Source: Acidobacteriota bacterium (GTDB lineage Bacteria; Acidobacteriota; Terriglobia; Terriglobales; Acidobacteriaceae). From it: 64,000 bases of DNA. The position numbers and the translations under genes are program-made. Positions within the stretch are counted from its first letter, which is position 1. Every line of letters starts with the position of its first letter. Location of the stretch: assembly GCA_021805025.1 (NCBI GenBank), contig JAJZGF010000004.1:24820-88819 (forward strand), in the 5' to 3' direction. The notes beneath the pieces are model-generated. The model was not told the DNA's origin and ran no database searches. It saw nothing but the letters and a program-made list of their open reading frames with translations. Positions 17,612 to 28,898 of this stretch are shown in pieces.

Positions 17612-18661
17612 CTAGTGCGCCGGTACGCAGGCTTCCATCTCCTCGGTGAGCGCCTCGGCTGCCTTGATGCACGCTGCTCGGTCCACGTCATTGTGAGTGA
17701 CCAGGCGAATGGCATCAGGACCGACGGCGCTGGCCAGAATGCCGCGGGCCTTGAGCCTTGCCACCAGCGCGGCGGCGGTGAGCTTGCCGGTGAGACGGAA
17801 GATGACGATGTTCGTCTCCACTGTCTTTGGATCGATGGTCACGCCCTCCATGTGCGCCAGCGCTTCAGCCAGCAGGCGCGCATTGGCGTGGTCTTCGTGC
17901 AGGCGCGCGGGCATTTGCTCCAGCGCGATGAGTCCGGCGGCGGCCAGCACGCCGGCCTGCCTCATGCCACCGCCCAGAGCCTTGCGGTAGAGCCGTGCCC
18001 GTTCCATCAACTCCGCCGAGCCAACCAGCATCGATCCGACCGGCGCGCACAGTCCCTTTGACAGGCTAAACATCACCGTGTCAAAGCCCCGCGTCAAGGT
18101 CTTCACATCCACGCCAAGCGCCGTCGCGGCATTAAAGATGCGCGCCCCATCCAGATGCACGGGGAGCTTACGCTCCCTGGCCCCGTCCCATATCACCTCC
18201 ATGGCGGCAAGCGGGGTGATACGGCCGCCTGCCATATTGGCGGTGTTCTCGATTTCAATGAGTCCCGTGGGAGCGCGGAAGGAACTGCGCCCGTAGATGA
18301 CCGGCTCGATCTCCTGCCAGGTGAGCGTACCGCCCCTGGTCGTGACAGTGCGCAGCAAACAGCCGGAAAAGACTGCGGTCGTGGCCATCTCCCAGTCGAG
18401 GATGTGGGCACGCGACTCGCAGATGACCTCCTGGCCGGGCTGGGTGTGCAGGCGAATGGCGATCTGGTTGCCCATGGTGCCGGTGGGCACAAATAGGGCG
18501 GCCTCGCGGCCAAAGGTCTCCGCGGCACGCTTTTCCAGCAGGTTCACGGTGGGATCTTCGCCGTAGACATCGTCCCCCACCTCGGCCGCTGCCATGGCCG
18601 CGCGCATCTCGGGCGTGGGCCGCGTTACGGTATCGGATCGCAGGTCAATCAAGGTTTCCAA
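17612..18661 (-). CDS. ltaE: Low-specificity L-threonine aldolase
   Basis: A 349-residue PLP enzyme that cleaves L-threonine and L-allo-threonine to glycine and acetaldehyde. The family start [17 protein letters not shown] is intact. [11 protein letters not shown] binds the cofactor phosphate region, [11 protein letters not shown] carries the PLP-contacting Asp, and the Schiff-base lysine is Lys202 in [12 protein letters not shown]. The start is TTG 18661, with AAGGA nine bases upstream; no ATG is available nearby. The glgM gene is 154 nt downstream on the same strand, with no evident functional link. Confidence 0.92.
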   Translation of the reverse strand: METLIDLRSDTVTRPTPEMRAAMAAAEVGDDVYGEDPTVNLLEKRAAETFGREAALFVPTGTMGNQIAIRLHTQPGQEVICESRAHILDWEMATTAVFSGCLLRTVTTRGGTLTWQEIEPVIYGRSSFRAPTGLIEIENTANMAGGRITPLAAMEVIWDGARERKLPVHLDGARIFNAATALGVDVKTLTRGFDTVMFSLSKGLCAPVGSMLVGSAELMERARLYRKALGGGMRQAGVLAAAGLIALEQMPARLHEDHANARLLAEALAHMEGVTIDPKTVETNIVIFRLTGKLTAAALVARLKARGILASAVGPDAIRLVTHNDVDRAACIKAAEALTEEMEACVPAH

Positions 18662-18757
18662 GATGTTCTTCCTTCACACGGATCAAAACAAATTCTCGAT
18701 CAACGAATGGGCATGCAGAAAAATGCTCTTCAGTCCCTATTCCCCGGTCCCTGGCTT

Positions 18758-19747
18758 CTACGGTATCTGCGCCATCGGAAGCTCAATAATCGGAGTCGTA
18801 GTGCCGTTCACTTCCGCATAAGCCCAAAGACCGTGGAAGTTCTGCCGGAGGCCGGGATGCGACTTGAGCAGCGCGTGCATCACGGCGATGGCCTCCGTGC
18901 GCTGCGCCGAAGGATCGGTGATGCCGATCGACTCATAGGTCACGCCGAGGTCTGCCTGGTGCAGCGACGTGTCAACTCGAATGTCATTGATCTTCCAGAT
19001 ACGCGGCCCGTCTGTGAGCGAATAGGGGAAGGCGCTGGCGGGTGAGTTCGCGATGCGTCCCTGTTCCTGCACCAGCCGGTCCATGTTCGTGGAAGAAAGA
19101 AAGTCCACAGGCAGGAGGAGATAGCGCGCCATCTCGTAGGTGTACCAGGCGCTCCATGTGTTGCTGGTCGCGGCCAGCACCCGGGCGTGTGTCCAGAACC
19201 ACACGCCATCGTGCCCGTCGATGACACCTTGCCGTACCGACAGCCCGCCGAGGCGCCAGGCGGGCGCAGCGCCGGTCGGATCCCAGACAAGTACGAGGCC
19301 CATCTGGCCGCCCAGGGGAGCACCTGCTGCGTCTGCCAGCACCACCCCATAGCGGCCGGGCGGCAGTGAGCGCATGTTGATGGTGACGGTGAGGGAGCCT
19401 GAGGTGTTCGAGCAGAAGAACTGCTCATCCATCGTAGCCTTGGCCGAGGAGTTGTCCAGCAGATAGATCGCGCGCAGTTGCGCCTGCCCGCCTTTCACCA
19501 GCGCGGCGCCATCTTCCACGGCGGACCTCATGCCGGGCCAGTCCTGTGCAATGGCGGGCAAAAGCGCCGCCTGCAGCGTGCTTTCATCCTGTCGCAGCAC
19601 GGCCTCCGCCATGCGCGAGCCCATGGCGGCCAGCGCGTTGCGATCCTGCGCGGAGAGCGCAGCCTGTGTGGTGCAGCTTGCGGCCAGGCCCGCCGCAGGC
19701 GCCGCCACCAGCAGCGCCGCCATCCAACCTTTCCAGCAGAGACGCAT
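18758..19747 (-). CDS. Exported protein of unknown function (329 aa)
   Basis: I do not recognise the family. A signal peptide covers about residues 1-24 (WMAALLVAAPAAGLAAS) and is followed by a Cys, possibly a weak lipobox (AASC). The mature protein contains AVLRQDESTLQAALLPAIAQ, a beta-rich middle with SLPPGRYGVVLADAAG, and VWFWTHARVLAATSNTWSAW, and it ends with a helix and VNGTTTPIIELPM. It is probably periplasmic or lipid-anchored. GAGGG lies upstream of the chosen ATG 19747; an upstream start would put charged residues in front of the signal peptide. It is divergent from the exported gene at 19881. Confidence 0.6.
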   Translation of the reverse strand: MRLCWKGWMAALLVAAPAAGLAASCTTQAALSAQDRNALAAMGSRMAEAVLRQDESTLQAALLPAIAQDWPGMRSAVEDGAALVKGGQAQLRAIYLLDNSSAKATMDEQFFCSNTSGSLTVTINMRSLPPGRYGVVLADAAGAPLGGQMGLVLVWDPTGAAPAWRLGGLSVRQGVIDGHDGVWFWTHARVLAATSNTWSAWYTYEMARYLLLPVDFLSSTNMDRLVQEQGRIANSPASAFPYSLTDGPRIWKINDIRVDTSLHQADLGVTYESIGITDPSAQRTEAIAVMHALLKSHPGLRQNFHGLWAYAEVNGTTTPIIELPMAQIP

Positions 19748-19880
19748 CCGTCGCACATCCCTCTCTGCCCTTCGCAACGCGTTTCAGCGAGCGTCCGTGG
19801 GCCACTGTTAGTCTAGTACAGTGATGCGCTGTGGATTGGCCACAGTCGCGGCCTTGAAGGGCTCAGGAGAGGCAGCTCCC

Positions 19881-20669
19881 ATGCACTCGTCTACTTGTTT
19901 TGAGATGTGCGCGCGGTGCAGCCAGGCGCGCAGCCGGCAGTGGAAGCGTGGTGCGCTTTCCGGGCTTGTCCTGATGGCCGCGGTCTGCCTCAGCGCGCAA
20001 ACGCCTTCCGCCAATACCTCGAACTCATCCCCCAGCTCGCAAAAGGCCCCCGCGGCAGCGCACCCCCGGCATCACCGCGCTGCGCGGCCCGCGGCAGCAA
20101 AAGCAGAGGCTGCGACCGCTCCCGCCGCTCCGGCCCAGCCGCCCGCGCCGAAGTGGCCCGTGAATGACAAGCCCGTCCCCGCGGAGGTGAGCTGGGACAG
20201 CCACGGACTGCGCATTCACGCGGCCAATTCCAGCCTGGAGCAGATCCTCGGCGACGTCTCCACCGCGACCGGCACAAAGGTTGTTGGATTGGCGCATGAT
20301 GAGCGAGTCTTCGGCGTCTACGGCCCGGGCGCTGCGCGCGATGTCCTCTCGCAGCTTCTGCAGGGATCCGGCTACAACATCGTGATGGTCGGCGGAGTGG
20401 CAGGGGGTGCGCCGCTACAGATTCTGCTGACCGCGCGCAGCGGGAGCACAGCTAGAGCAGGTGCCGCGATGGCGCAGAATAACTCCATCAGCTCCGAAGA
20501 GGACAGTGAGCCCGAGCCCGAGACGCCCCAACCCCCTCCCGTGCCAGCCAACCCCGCGCCGCAGGGTTTGGGCCCCGCCAACGGCGCACCGCTGTCGCCG
20601 CCCCAGATTCTGCAGCAGATGCGCGATCGCCAGCAACAGCAGGCTGCACCGCCTTCAACCAACCAATAA
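19881..20669 (+). CDS. Exported Pro/Ala-rich protein with STN-like domain
   Basis: A 262-residue protein. A signal anchor (GALSGLVLMAAVCLSAQ) leads into a long Ala/Pro/Ser linker, then a compact folded block of about 70 residues (HGLRIHAANSSLEQILGDVS...DVLSQLLQGSGYNIVMVGG). That block resembles the secretin and TonB short N-terminal (STN) domain. The tail is acidic and then Pro-rich and Gln-rich. It may bind a periplasmic partner or help assemble a secretin, but this is inference. ATG 19881 has AGGAG upstream; in-frame ATGs at 19821 and 19824 would add an odd N-terminal extension. Confidence 0.6.
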   Translation: MHSSTCFEMCARCSQARSRQWKRGALSGLVLMAAVCLSAQTPSANTSNSSPSSQKAPAAAHPRHHRAARPAAAKAEAATAPAAPAQPPAPKWPVNDKPVPAEVSWDSHGLRIHAANSSLEQILGDVSTATGTKVVGLAHDERVFGVYGPGAARDVLSQLLQGSGYNIVMVGGVAGGAPLQILLTARSGSTARAGAAMAQNNSISSEEDSEPEPETPQPPPVPANPAPQGLGPANGAPLSPPQILQQMRDRQQQQAAPPSTNQ

Positions 20670-20751
20670 TGGATCGAGTTGAGATCCGGCGCCTCGACGC
20701 TCCACCGCGGAGCGCACAAGCCCCTGAGAGAAGGGGCGCGAGCGGGAGCGC

Positions 20752-20919
20752 CTAAACGACGTTGGCCGCCTCTTGCCCGGCCTTGAGAGGTGCGGCAGGC
20801 CGACGGGGACGCATCAGCGCGAAACCAACGCGGAACATCGCATACGCCGTCAGTACCCCGAATGCCATTGCGCCTACCGATGCACAAACCAGCATCAAAA
20901 CATTCAATAAATCTGCCAT
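20752..20919 (-). CDS. Small single-span membrane protein (55 aa)
   Basis: MADLLNVLMLVCASVGAMAF leads into one membrane helix, then a basic patch (MRPRRP) and a short tail, so the N-terminus is probably outside and the tail cytoplasmic. AGGAG lies only two bases before the ATG, a poor distance; a GTG at 20961 is an alternative start. It is divergent from uvrA. Function unknown. Confidence 0.45.
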   Translation of the reverse strand: MADLLNVLMLVCASVGAMAFGVLTAYAMFRVGFALMRPRRPAAPLKAGQEAANVV

Positions 20920-21043
20920 AACTCCTGCCTGAGCAAAAAATCCAAGGCGTTCCAAATCCACTTGCAGGCGGCTCTGCGGCCCTCTGGGGTTCCACTCCCT
21001 GCCGCAGAATCGTTGCTGCGATTCTCGCAGAAAATCCGGCGCA

Positions 21044-21073
21044 TTGACCCCTATTTCTATTGACCAATAGAAT
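21044..21073 (+). promoter_or_regulatory. Likely sigma70-type promoter of uvrA overlapped by a palindromic operator
   Basis: TTGACC (21044-21049), an 18-bp spacer and TAGAAT (21068-21073) make a good housekeeping promoter about 80 bp before the uvrA ATG. A perfect palindrome, TTCTATTGACCAATAGAA (21055-21072), covers the spacer and most of the -10 box, the usual place for a repressor site. The position before uvrA suggests SOS control, although the motif is neither the GAAC-N4-GTTC nor the CTGT-N8-ACAG type. Confidence 0.55.
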
Positions 21074-21154
21074 ACCTCCAGAGAGTCCCAATCCAGAAAT
21101 GGGCATCACGCCTGATCTGGGAAGCGCCCGCCTCACCCACGTTCTCTGAAAAAT

Positions 21155-24114
<2,960 letters not shown>

Positions 24115-24118
<4 letters not shown>

Positions 24119-25086
24119 GCATGACGCCCGGGCAGTTCCCATTTGAGCCGGAGCCTGCGGCGCAGCAGCAGCCTGCGGAGAACGAAGCCGCTGCCTTGGA
24201 GTCCAAGGCAGAACCGCCGACCACCGAGAGTGCGCCGCTGCTCTTTCGCCAGTTCATCGATCCGGAGATCGTCGAAGAACCGCGCATTCCGAACATGGGC
24301 CATGTGGGGATTCTGGCGTTGCTTGCGCTTTGCGGGCTGTTTGGAGCGAGCATGGCAGCTCGCGCCGCGCTGGAGTTTCACCTCTTCGGAGTAACGACGC
24401 TGGCCCAGGCCGCGAACGATATTCACTACACGCTCGGCACGGAGGCCATCTTCTACCTGCTGACCTTTGCGGGCAGCATTCTGATCTTTCCGCTGCTGTG
24501 GCACAGGAGTTTCTTTGCCGGAATCCAGTGGCGTGGGCGCACCGCGCTGGTGCTGCGCGGCAGGTTGGTCAGCGCGGCGATCCTCTGCTTCCTGCTTGCG
24601 CTGGCCAATGGGGTGCTGATTCCGGGGCCAACCGACGCGCCGATTGACCGCATCTTTCGTATGCCCGGCGCTGCCTGGCTGCTGTTTCTCTTCGGCGTGA
24701 CGGCGGCGCCGTTCTTTGAGGAGCTGGCATTTCGCGGGTTTCTGCTGCCGGCCTTCTGCACGGCGTTTGACTGGGCGGCGGAGAAGATGAACGGCGCGCC
24801 GCGGCAGTTCGCGGATGAGAATGCGCATCCGCAGTGGTCGCGGCCGGCGATGGGCGTTGCCTCGGTTGCGACGAGCGTCCTGTTTGCGCTGCTGCATGGG
24901 GACCAGACGGGCTACGCCATGGGCCCGTTTCTGCTGCTGGTGTGCGTGAGCCTGGTGCTGAGCTGGGCGCGGCTGGGCACGCGGTCGCTGGCGGCCAGCG
25001 TGCTGGTCCATGCCAGCTACAACTTCATACTGTTTTCGTTCATGTTTCTCGGTACCAGCGGCTTTCGTCACCTGGACAAGATGTAG
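24115..25086 (+). CDS. CPBP-family intramembrane metalloprotease
   Basis: A 323-residue polytopic membrane protein. A hydrophilic N-terminus of about 55 residues precedes roughly seven transmembrane segments. The three Abi/CAAX motifs are present: [14 protein letters not shown] (Glu-Glu-x3-Arg), VLFALLHG (Phe-x3-His) and VLVHASYNF (His-x3-Asn). Members are intramembrane proteases linked to CAAX-like processing or bacteriocin self-immunity; the substrate here is unknown. The GTG start overlaps the uvrA stop by four bases, implying translational coupling. ATG 24121 is an equally possible start. Confidence 0.85.
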
Positions 25087-25199
25087 GTGGGCGCGGCGGG
25101 CAGGATGGGCGGAACTGCGCCCCTGTGAGCGCCGCATTTCCCTTCCGCGTCTATCCGTTGTAGGATTTTCTCGGATGGACTCAACAGGCGGTCCAACCC

Positions 25200-25745
25200 A
25201 TGAGGCTCGGGATTTCCATGAAGCGCAACCAAACTTTCCGCAACAACGGGCGCACGACGCCGGGGCCTAACGGCTTCACGCTGATGGAGTTGCTGATTGT
25301 CATCTCCATCATCCTGATCCTCATGCTGGTGGCGATTCCCACGGCAGGCAAGATTCGCAAGCATGCCAACGAGCTTTCCGCGCAGAAGTCGCTGCAGACG
25401 ATTCAGGAAGCGGAGTCGATGTATGAGTCGACGTATCCGACCAGCGGGTACGCCTGCACTTTGCCGGCCCTGGCGGGCGATCCGAACTCCGGGCCCCCGA
25501 GCCCGACCGCCGCGCAGGTGATCAACGGCGAGTTGGCCACGGGCATCAAGTCCGGCTACATCTTCAACATCACCAACTGCACCAAGGTGAACATCAACAA
25601 CACGGACCGCATCACGAGCTACACGGCCACGGCCGTGCCGGCCACGCTGGGCAAGACGGGCGACCGCGGGTTCTGCCTGGACTCGGGCGGCGCGATGAAG
25701 GCTGACCCGGCGGGCGGCACCAACTGCACTCAGATGGTGCAATGA
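25200..25745 (+). CDS. Type II secretion / type IV pilus-like prepilin (GspG-like)
   Basis: A 181-residue prepilin. A basic leader ends at Gly before FTLMELLIVISIILILMLVA, the classic N-methylation and cleavage site, with Glu at position +5 of the mature protein. The remaining soluble domain has two cysteine pairs (near YACTLP/TNCT and GFCLD/TNCTQM) and resembles acidobacterial pseudopilins. It probably belongs to a type II secretion or pilus fibre assembled elsewhere; no assembly genes are in this window. An alternative start is ATG 25218. The stop overlaps the lolA start (ATGA). Confidence 0.85.
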   Translation: MRLGISMKRNQTFRNNGRTTPGPNGFTLMELLIVISIILILMLVAIPTAGKIRKHANELSAQKSLQTIQEAESMYESTYPTSGYACTLPALAGDPNSGPPSPTAAQVINGELATGIKSGYIFNITNCTKVNINNTDRITSYTATAVPATLGKTGDRGFCLDSGGAMKADPAGGTNCTQMVQ

Positions 25746-26410
25746 CCGCGCGGGCGATTGCACGGCGCGGCGCTTTACTGGCGGCCGCGGCGATGTTTTC
25801 CGTATGCCTCCATGCACAGCAGCACGCGCTTTCCGCGCAGGAGTTGGCGTTGCGCGTGGACCGGCACTATAACCAGCTGCACTCGCTGCGCACCCATTTT
25901 ATCGAGAGCTACGAGGGCATGGGCATGAGCCGCACGGAGAGCGGCACTCTGCTGCTGCTGAAGCCGGGACGTATGCGCTGGGATTACACCTCGCCGGCGG
26001 GCAAGCTGTTTCTGCTCGACGGCAAGTTTGCCTGGTTCTACACCCGCGGGGATCCGCAGGTGCAGCGGATCGGCGCCAGCAAGCTGGACGACCTGCGCTC
26101 TCCGCTTCGCTTTCTGCTGGGTCACACGCAACTGGCGAAAGAGATGGACAATCTCGTGCTGGCCCCCGCGCCCGGAGGCGCGTTCATGCTGACGGGCCAG
26201 CCGAAGGGGCAGGAAAAGCGGGTGCGGCGCGTAACGCTGACGGTGACGGCGGACGGATCCATCACCGGCATTGAAGTGGAAGAGATCGACGGCGCGCTTA
26301 CGCGGTTCTCGTTTACCGATGAGCAGACCAATGCGCCGGTTGCGGCGGATATGTTCCAGTTCAAACCACCGGCGGGTGTGCCGGTGGTGGATGCGCTGCC
26401 GCCGGTTTAG
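25742..26410 (+). CDS. lolA: LolA-like outer-membrane lipoprotein carrier
   Basis: A 222-residue periplasmic protein with a signal peptide (about residues 1-25, VCLHAQ). The LolA half-barrel begins with LRVDRHYNQLHSLRTHFIESYEG and continues through LLLKPGRMRWDYTSPAGKLFLLDG and GKFAWFYTRGDPQV. LolA takes lipoproteins from the inner-membrane LolCDE complex to LolB at the outer membrane. The ATG overlaps the prepilin stop, so the two genes are likely translated together. This coupling is unusual and may mean a specialised LolA-like protein. Confidence 0.85.
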   Translation: MTARAIARRGALLAAAAMFSVCLHAQQHALSAQELALRVDRHYNQLHSLRTHFIESYEGMGMSRTESGTLLLLKPGRMRWDYTSPAGKLFLLDGKFAWFYTRGDPQVQRIGASKLDDLRSPLRFLLGHTQLAKEMDNLVLAPAPGGAFMLTGQPKGQEKRVRRVTLTVTADGSITGIEVEEIDGALTRFSFTDEQTNAPVAADMFQFKPPAGVPVVDALPPV

Positions 26411-26458
26411 ACCCCTCCGGTCTTCCGTTCGCTTGCTATTCTGCGCGTGCAGTTCGCA

Positions 26459-28573
26459 TCAGGACTGCGCAGCACGGACCAGCCCCAGTTCGCGCAAAAG
26501 AAATGCGTAGTCGAGGGCAATCTCCTTCAGATAGTCGTAGCGGCCGCTGGCGCCGCCATGGCCGGCCTGCATGTTGGTGACGAGCAGCAGCGGATTGCTG
26601 TCAGCCTTGAGCGTGCGGAGCTTGGCCACATACTTGGCCGGCTCCCAATACATGACCTGGCTGTCAAAGAGCGACGTTTTGACTAACATAGCCGGATAAC
26701 TAGCCGCTTTCAGGTTGTCATAGGGCGAGTAACTTAGCATGTACTTGAAATAGGTCTCCTCGTTGGGATTGCCCCACTCCTCGTACTCAGGTACGGTGAG
26801 GGGCAGCGAGGCGTCGAGCATGGTGTTCATCACGTCGACGAAGGGGACGTGGGAGAGGACGGCGCGGAAGAGGTCGGGACGCAGGTTGGTGACCGCTCCC
26901 ATCAGCAAGCCGCCCGCGGATCCGCCCTCGATGGCTACGCGCGCGGGGTCGCCGTAGCCTGCGCCGACGAGGTGCTCGACCGCAGCAACGAAGTCAGTGA
27001 AGGTGTTGCGCTTGGCGAGCATCTTGCCGGCGTCGTGCCAGGGCTTGCCCAGGTCGCCGCCGCCGCGGATGTGGGCATAGGCGAGGACGACGCCGCGGTC
27101 GAGCAGAGAGAGCCGGTTGGAGCTGAAGCCGAGCGGAAGCGAATACCCGTAAGAGCCGTAGCCGTAAACGTAGAGGGGATTGCGTCCGGGGACGCGCTTG
27201 TCCTTGCGGTAGACCAGTGAGACGGGCACCTGAACGCCGTCGGAGGCGGTAGTGCCGTCGCCTCCGGGCACCGGGACCAGGATGCGTTCGCTATGGTAGA
27301 GCGCGCGATCGAAGCCGCCGGGAATCTCAAGCTGCTTGAGGAGGGTGGATGCGCCGGTGGCGACATCGTACTCATAGACAGAGCTGGGCGTGACGAGGGA
27401 CTGATAGGCATAGCGGAAGGTGGTCGTGTCAAAGATGCGATTGATGTGGGAGCTGGCGCTGTAGGCGGGCTCAGGGAAGGCAATCTCCCCGGCGGGTTCG
27501 GCGTGGGGTCCGTCGCCGGTGAAGCGCCATAGGCGCAGGCGCGGCAGGCCGGCCTCGCGCTCGCAGGCAATGAAGAAGCCGGCGAAGAGGTCCGCGTCCT
27601 CAAGCATGACCTGTTTGCGGTGGGGCAGCAGCTCCGTCCAGTTGGCCTCGCCGGGAGCTTCGGCGGGCGCGGTAACGAGGCGGCAGTTGCGGCCCTTGTC
27701 GTTGGTGCGGATGTACCAGAGGCCGTTGCGATGATCGACGGAGTATTCGTGGTCGTCGCGGCGCGGGCTGATGAGTCTCCATGTGCCCTGGGGCTCCGCG
27801 GCGAGCAGGACCTGGGCCTCGGTGGCGATGTGGCTCGCGGACTCAAGGATGAGATATTGGCCGTCACGGGTGCGACCCAAGCCAACGTTGAAGCGCTCGT
27901 CGTCGTCCTGGTAGATGAGGGCATCCTGCGTGTGCGGCGTGCCCAGGGAGTGGCGCCAGAGCTGGTACTGGCGTTTCTGCTCCTCATCCTCGACGGTGTA
28001 GAAGAGGGTGCAATTGTCAGCGGCCCAAACGGCGGAGCCGACACGCTCGACTACGCCGGGGAGGGTTTCGCCGGTCTGCATGTCTTTGATGTGGAGGGTG
28101 TACTGGCGAAAGCCCGTGGTGTCAGTGGCGTAGGCGACCCAGCGGCCGTCATCTGTGATGGCAACCTCTCCGATGGCGAAGAAGGCGTGGCCTTGGGCGA
28201 GCTGGTTGCCATCGAGAACGACCTCTTCCGGGGCGTCGTCCCCGGGCGCTTTGAGGGAGCCGCGACGGCGGCAGTGGATGCCGTACTGCAGGCCCTCCTG
28301 CGTGCGGGTGAGGTACCAATAGCCGTCGTCGAAGTAGGGGACAGAGACGTCGGTCTGCTGGATGTGGCTGAGCATCTCGCGGTATAGGTCTTCGCGTAGC
28401 GATGCGAGCGGAGCGAGGTTGGCCTCGGCGTAGGCGTTTTCCGCCTCCAGGTAGGCGATGACATCGGGGTCATCTTTCTGGCGGAGCCAGGCGTAATCGT
28501 CGGTGAGGGTGATGCCGTGGAGTGTGGTCTGAGTGCGCTGCCTGCGTGCGATGGGGGGATTGAAATGGGACAT
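26459..28573 (-). CDS. ptrB: S9 family prolyl oligopeptidase / oligopeptidase B
   Basis: A 704-residue serine peptidase that cuts short peptides, in oligopeptidase B after basic residues. The N-terminal seven-blade beta-propeller (DDYAWLRQKDDPDVIAYLEAEN at its start) is followed by the alpha/beta-hydrolase domain. The nucleophile elbow is GGSAGGLLMG, the catalytic Asp lies in the KTSLFDSQVMYWEP region, and the His is in NMQAGHGGASGR. No signal peptide, so cytoplasmic. ATG 28573 has GGAGA six bases upstream; the frame extends further but without a ribosome site. Confidence 0.92.
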   Translation of the reverse strand: MSHFNPPIARRQRTQTTLHGITLTDDYAWLRQKDDPDVIAYLEAENAYAEANLAPLASLREDLYREMLSHIQQTDVSVPYFDDGYWYLTRTQEGLQYGIHCRRRGSLKAPGDDAPEEVVLDGNQLAQGHAFFAIGEVAITDDGRWVAYATDTTGFRQYTLHIKDMQTGETLPGVVERVGSAVWAADNCTLFYTVEDEEQKRQYQLWRHSLGTPHTQDALIYQDDDERFNVGLGRTRDGQYLILESASHIATEAQVLLAAEPQGTWRLISPRRDDHEYSVDHRNGLWYIRTNDKGRNCRLVTAPAEAPGEANWTELLPHRKQVMLEDADLFAGFFIACEREAGLPRLRLWRFTGDGPHAEPAGEIAFPEPAYSASSHINRIFDTTTFRYAYQSLVTPSSVYEYDVATGASTLLKQLEIPGGFDRALYHSERILVPVPGGDGTTASDGVQVPVSLVYRKDKRVPGRNPLYVYGYGSYGYSLPLGFSSNRLSLLDRGVVLAYAHIRGGGDLGKPWHDAGKMLAKRNTFTDFVAAVEHLVGAGYGDPARVAIEGGSAGGLLMGAVTNLRPDLFRAVLSHVPFVDVMNTMLDASLPLTVPEYEEWGNPNEETYFKYMLSYSPYDNLKAASYPAMLVKTSLFDSQVMYWEPAKYVAKLRTLKADSNPLLLVTNMQAGHGGASGRYDYLKEIALDYAFLLRELGLVRAAQS

Positions 28574-28898
28574 GACTTCTCCAGTGTAGAGGCTGGGCCG
28601 GCACAGGTCCGACCCTTGAAAAGCGACGATTAGGCGAAGGTTAGATTGAGATTTTGTGCGAGCTTTCGGTAGAAAAGAAAGATATTGTAGGGGGGTATAA
28701 ACTGGCGGGATGTCCGACGAAATAGACCGGGCGCATGTCTGACAGATTGGGCCGCGGGTTGGACGCCTTGATTTCATTCTGGTTCTATTGTGCGCTTCGG
28801 GAGGCAAATGATCTGCAAAACGGCGTCAGGCTTTTTATGAATGGAATGAGGAGGATAGAGAAAATGTTGGGCCAAGGGGTGTTGACGGCCGCGCGTGC
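28574..28898. other. Intergenic gap between the S9 peptidase and mntH
   Basis: No gene is supported here. The stretch is less GC-rich than its neighbours. On the minus strand a TACAAT near 28686 could be a -10 box for the peptidase, with a leader of about 100 nt. Open frames in this gap have no ribosome site. Confidence 0.4.

Noticed and set aside
16210..17649. 479-residue plus-strand frame antisense to glgM
   Set aside because: It is a GC-rich shadow frame of glgM: Arg/His-rich translation, no family resemblance, and the minus-strand gene has clear motifs and a ribosome site.
17458..17715. 86-codon N-terminal extension of glgM
   Set aside because: Overlaps the end of ltaE, is Arg/Pro-rich and not glycosyltransferase-like; the TTG at 17457 has GGGAGG at ideal distance.
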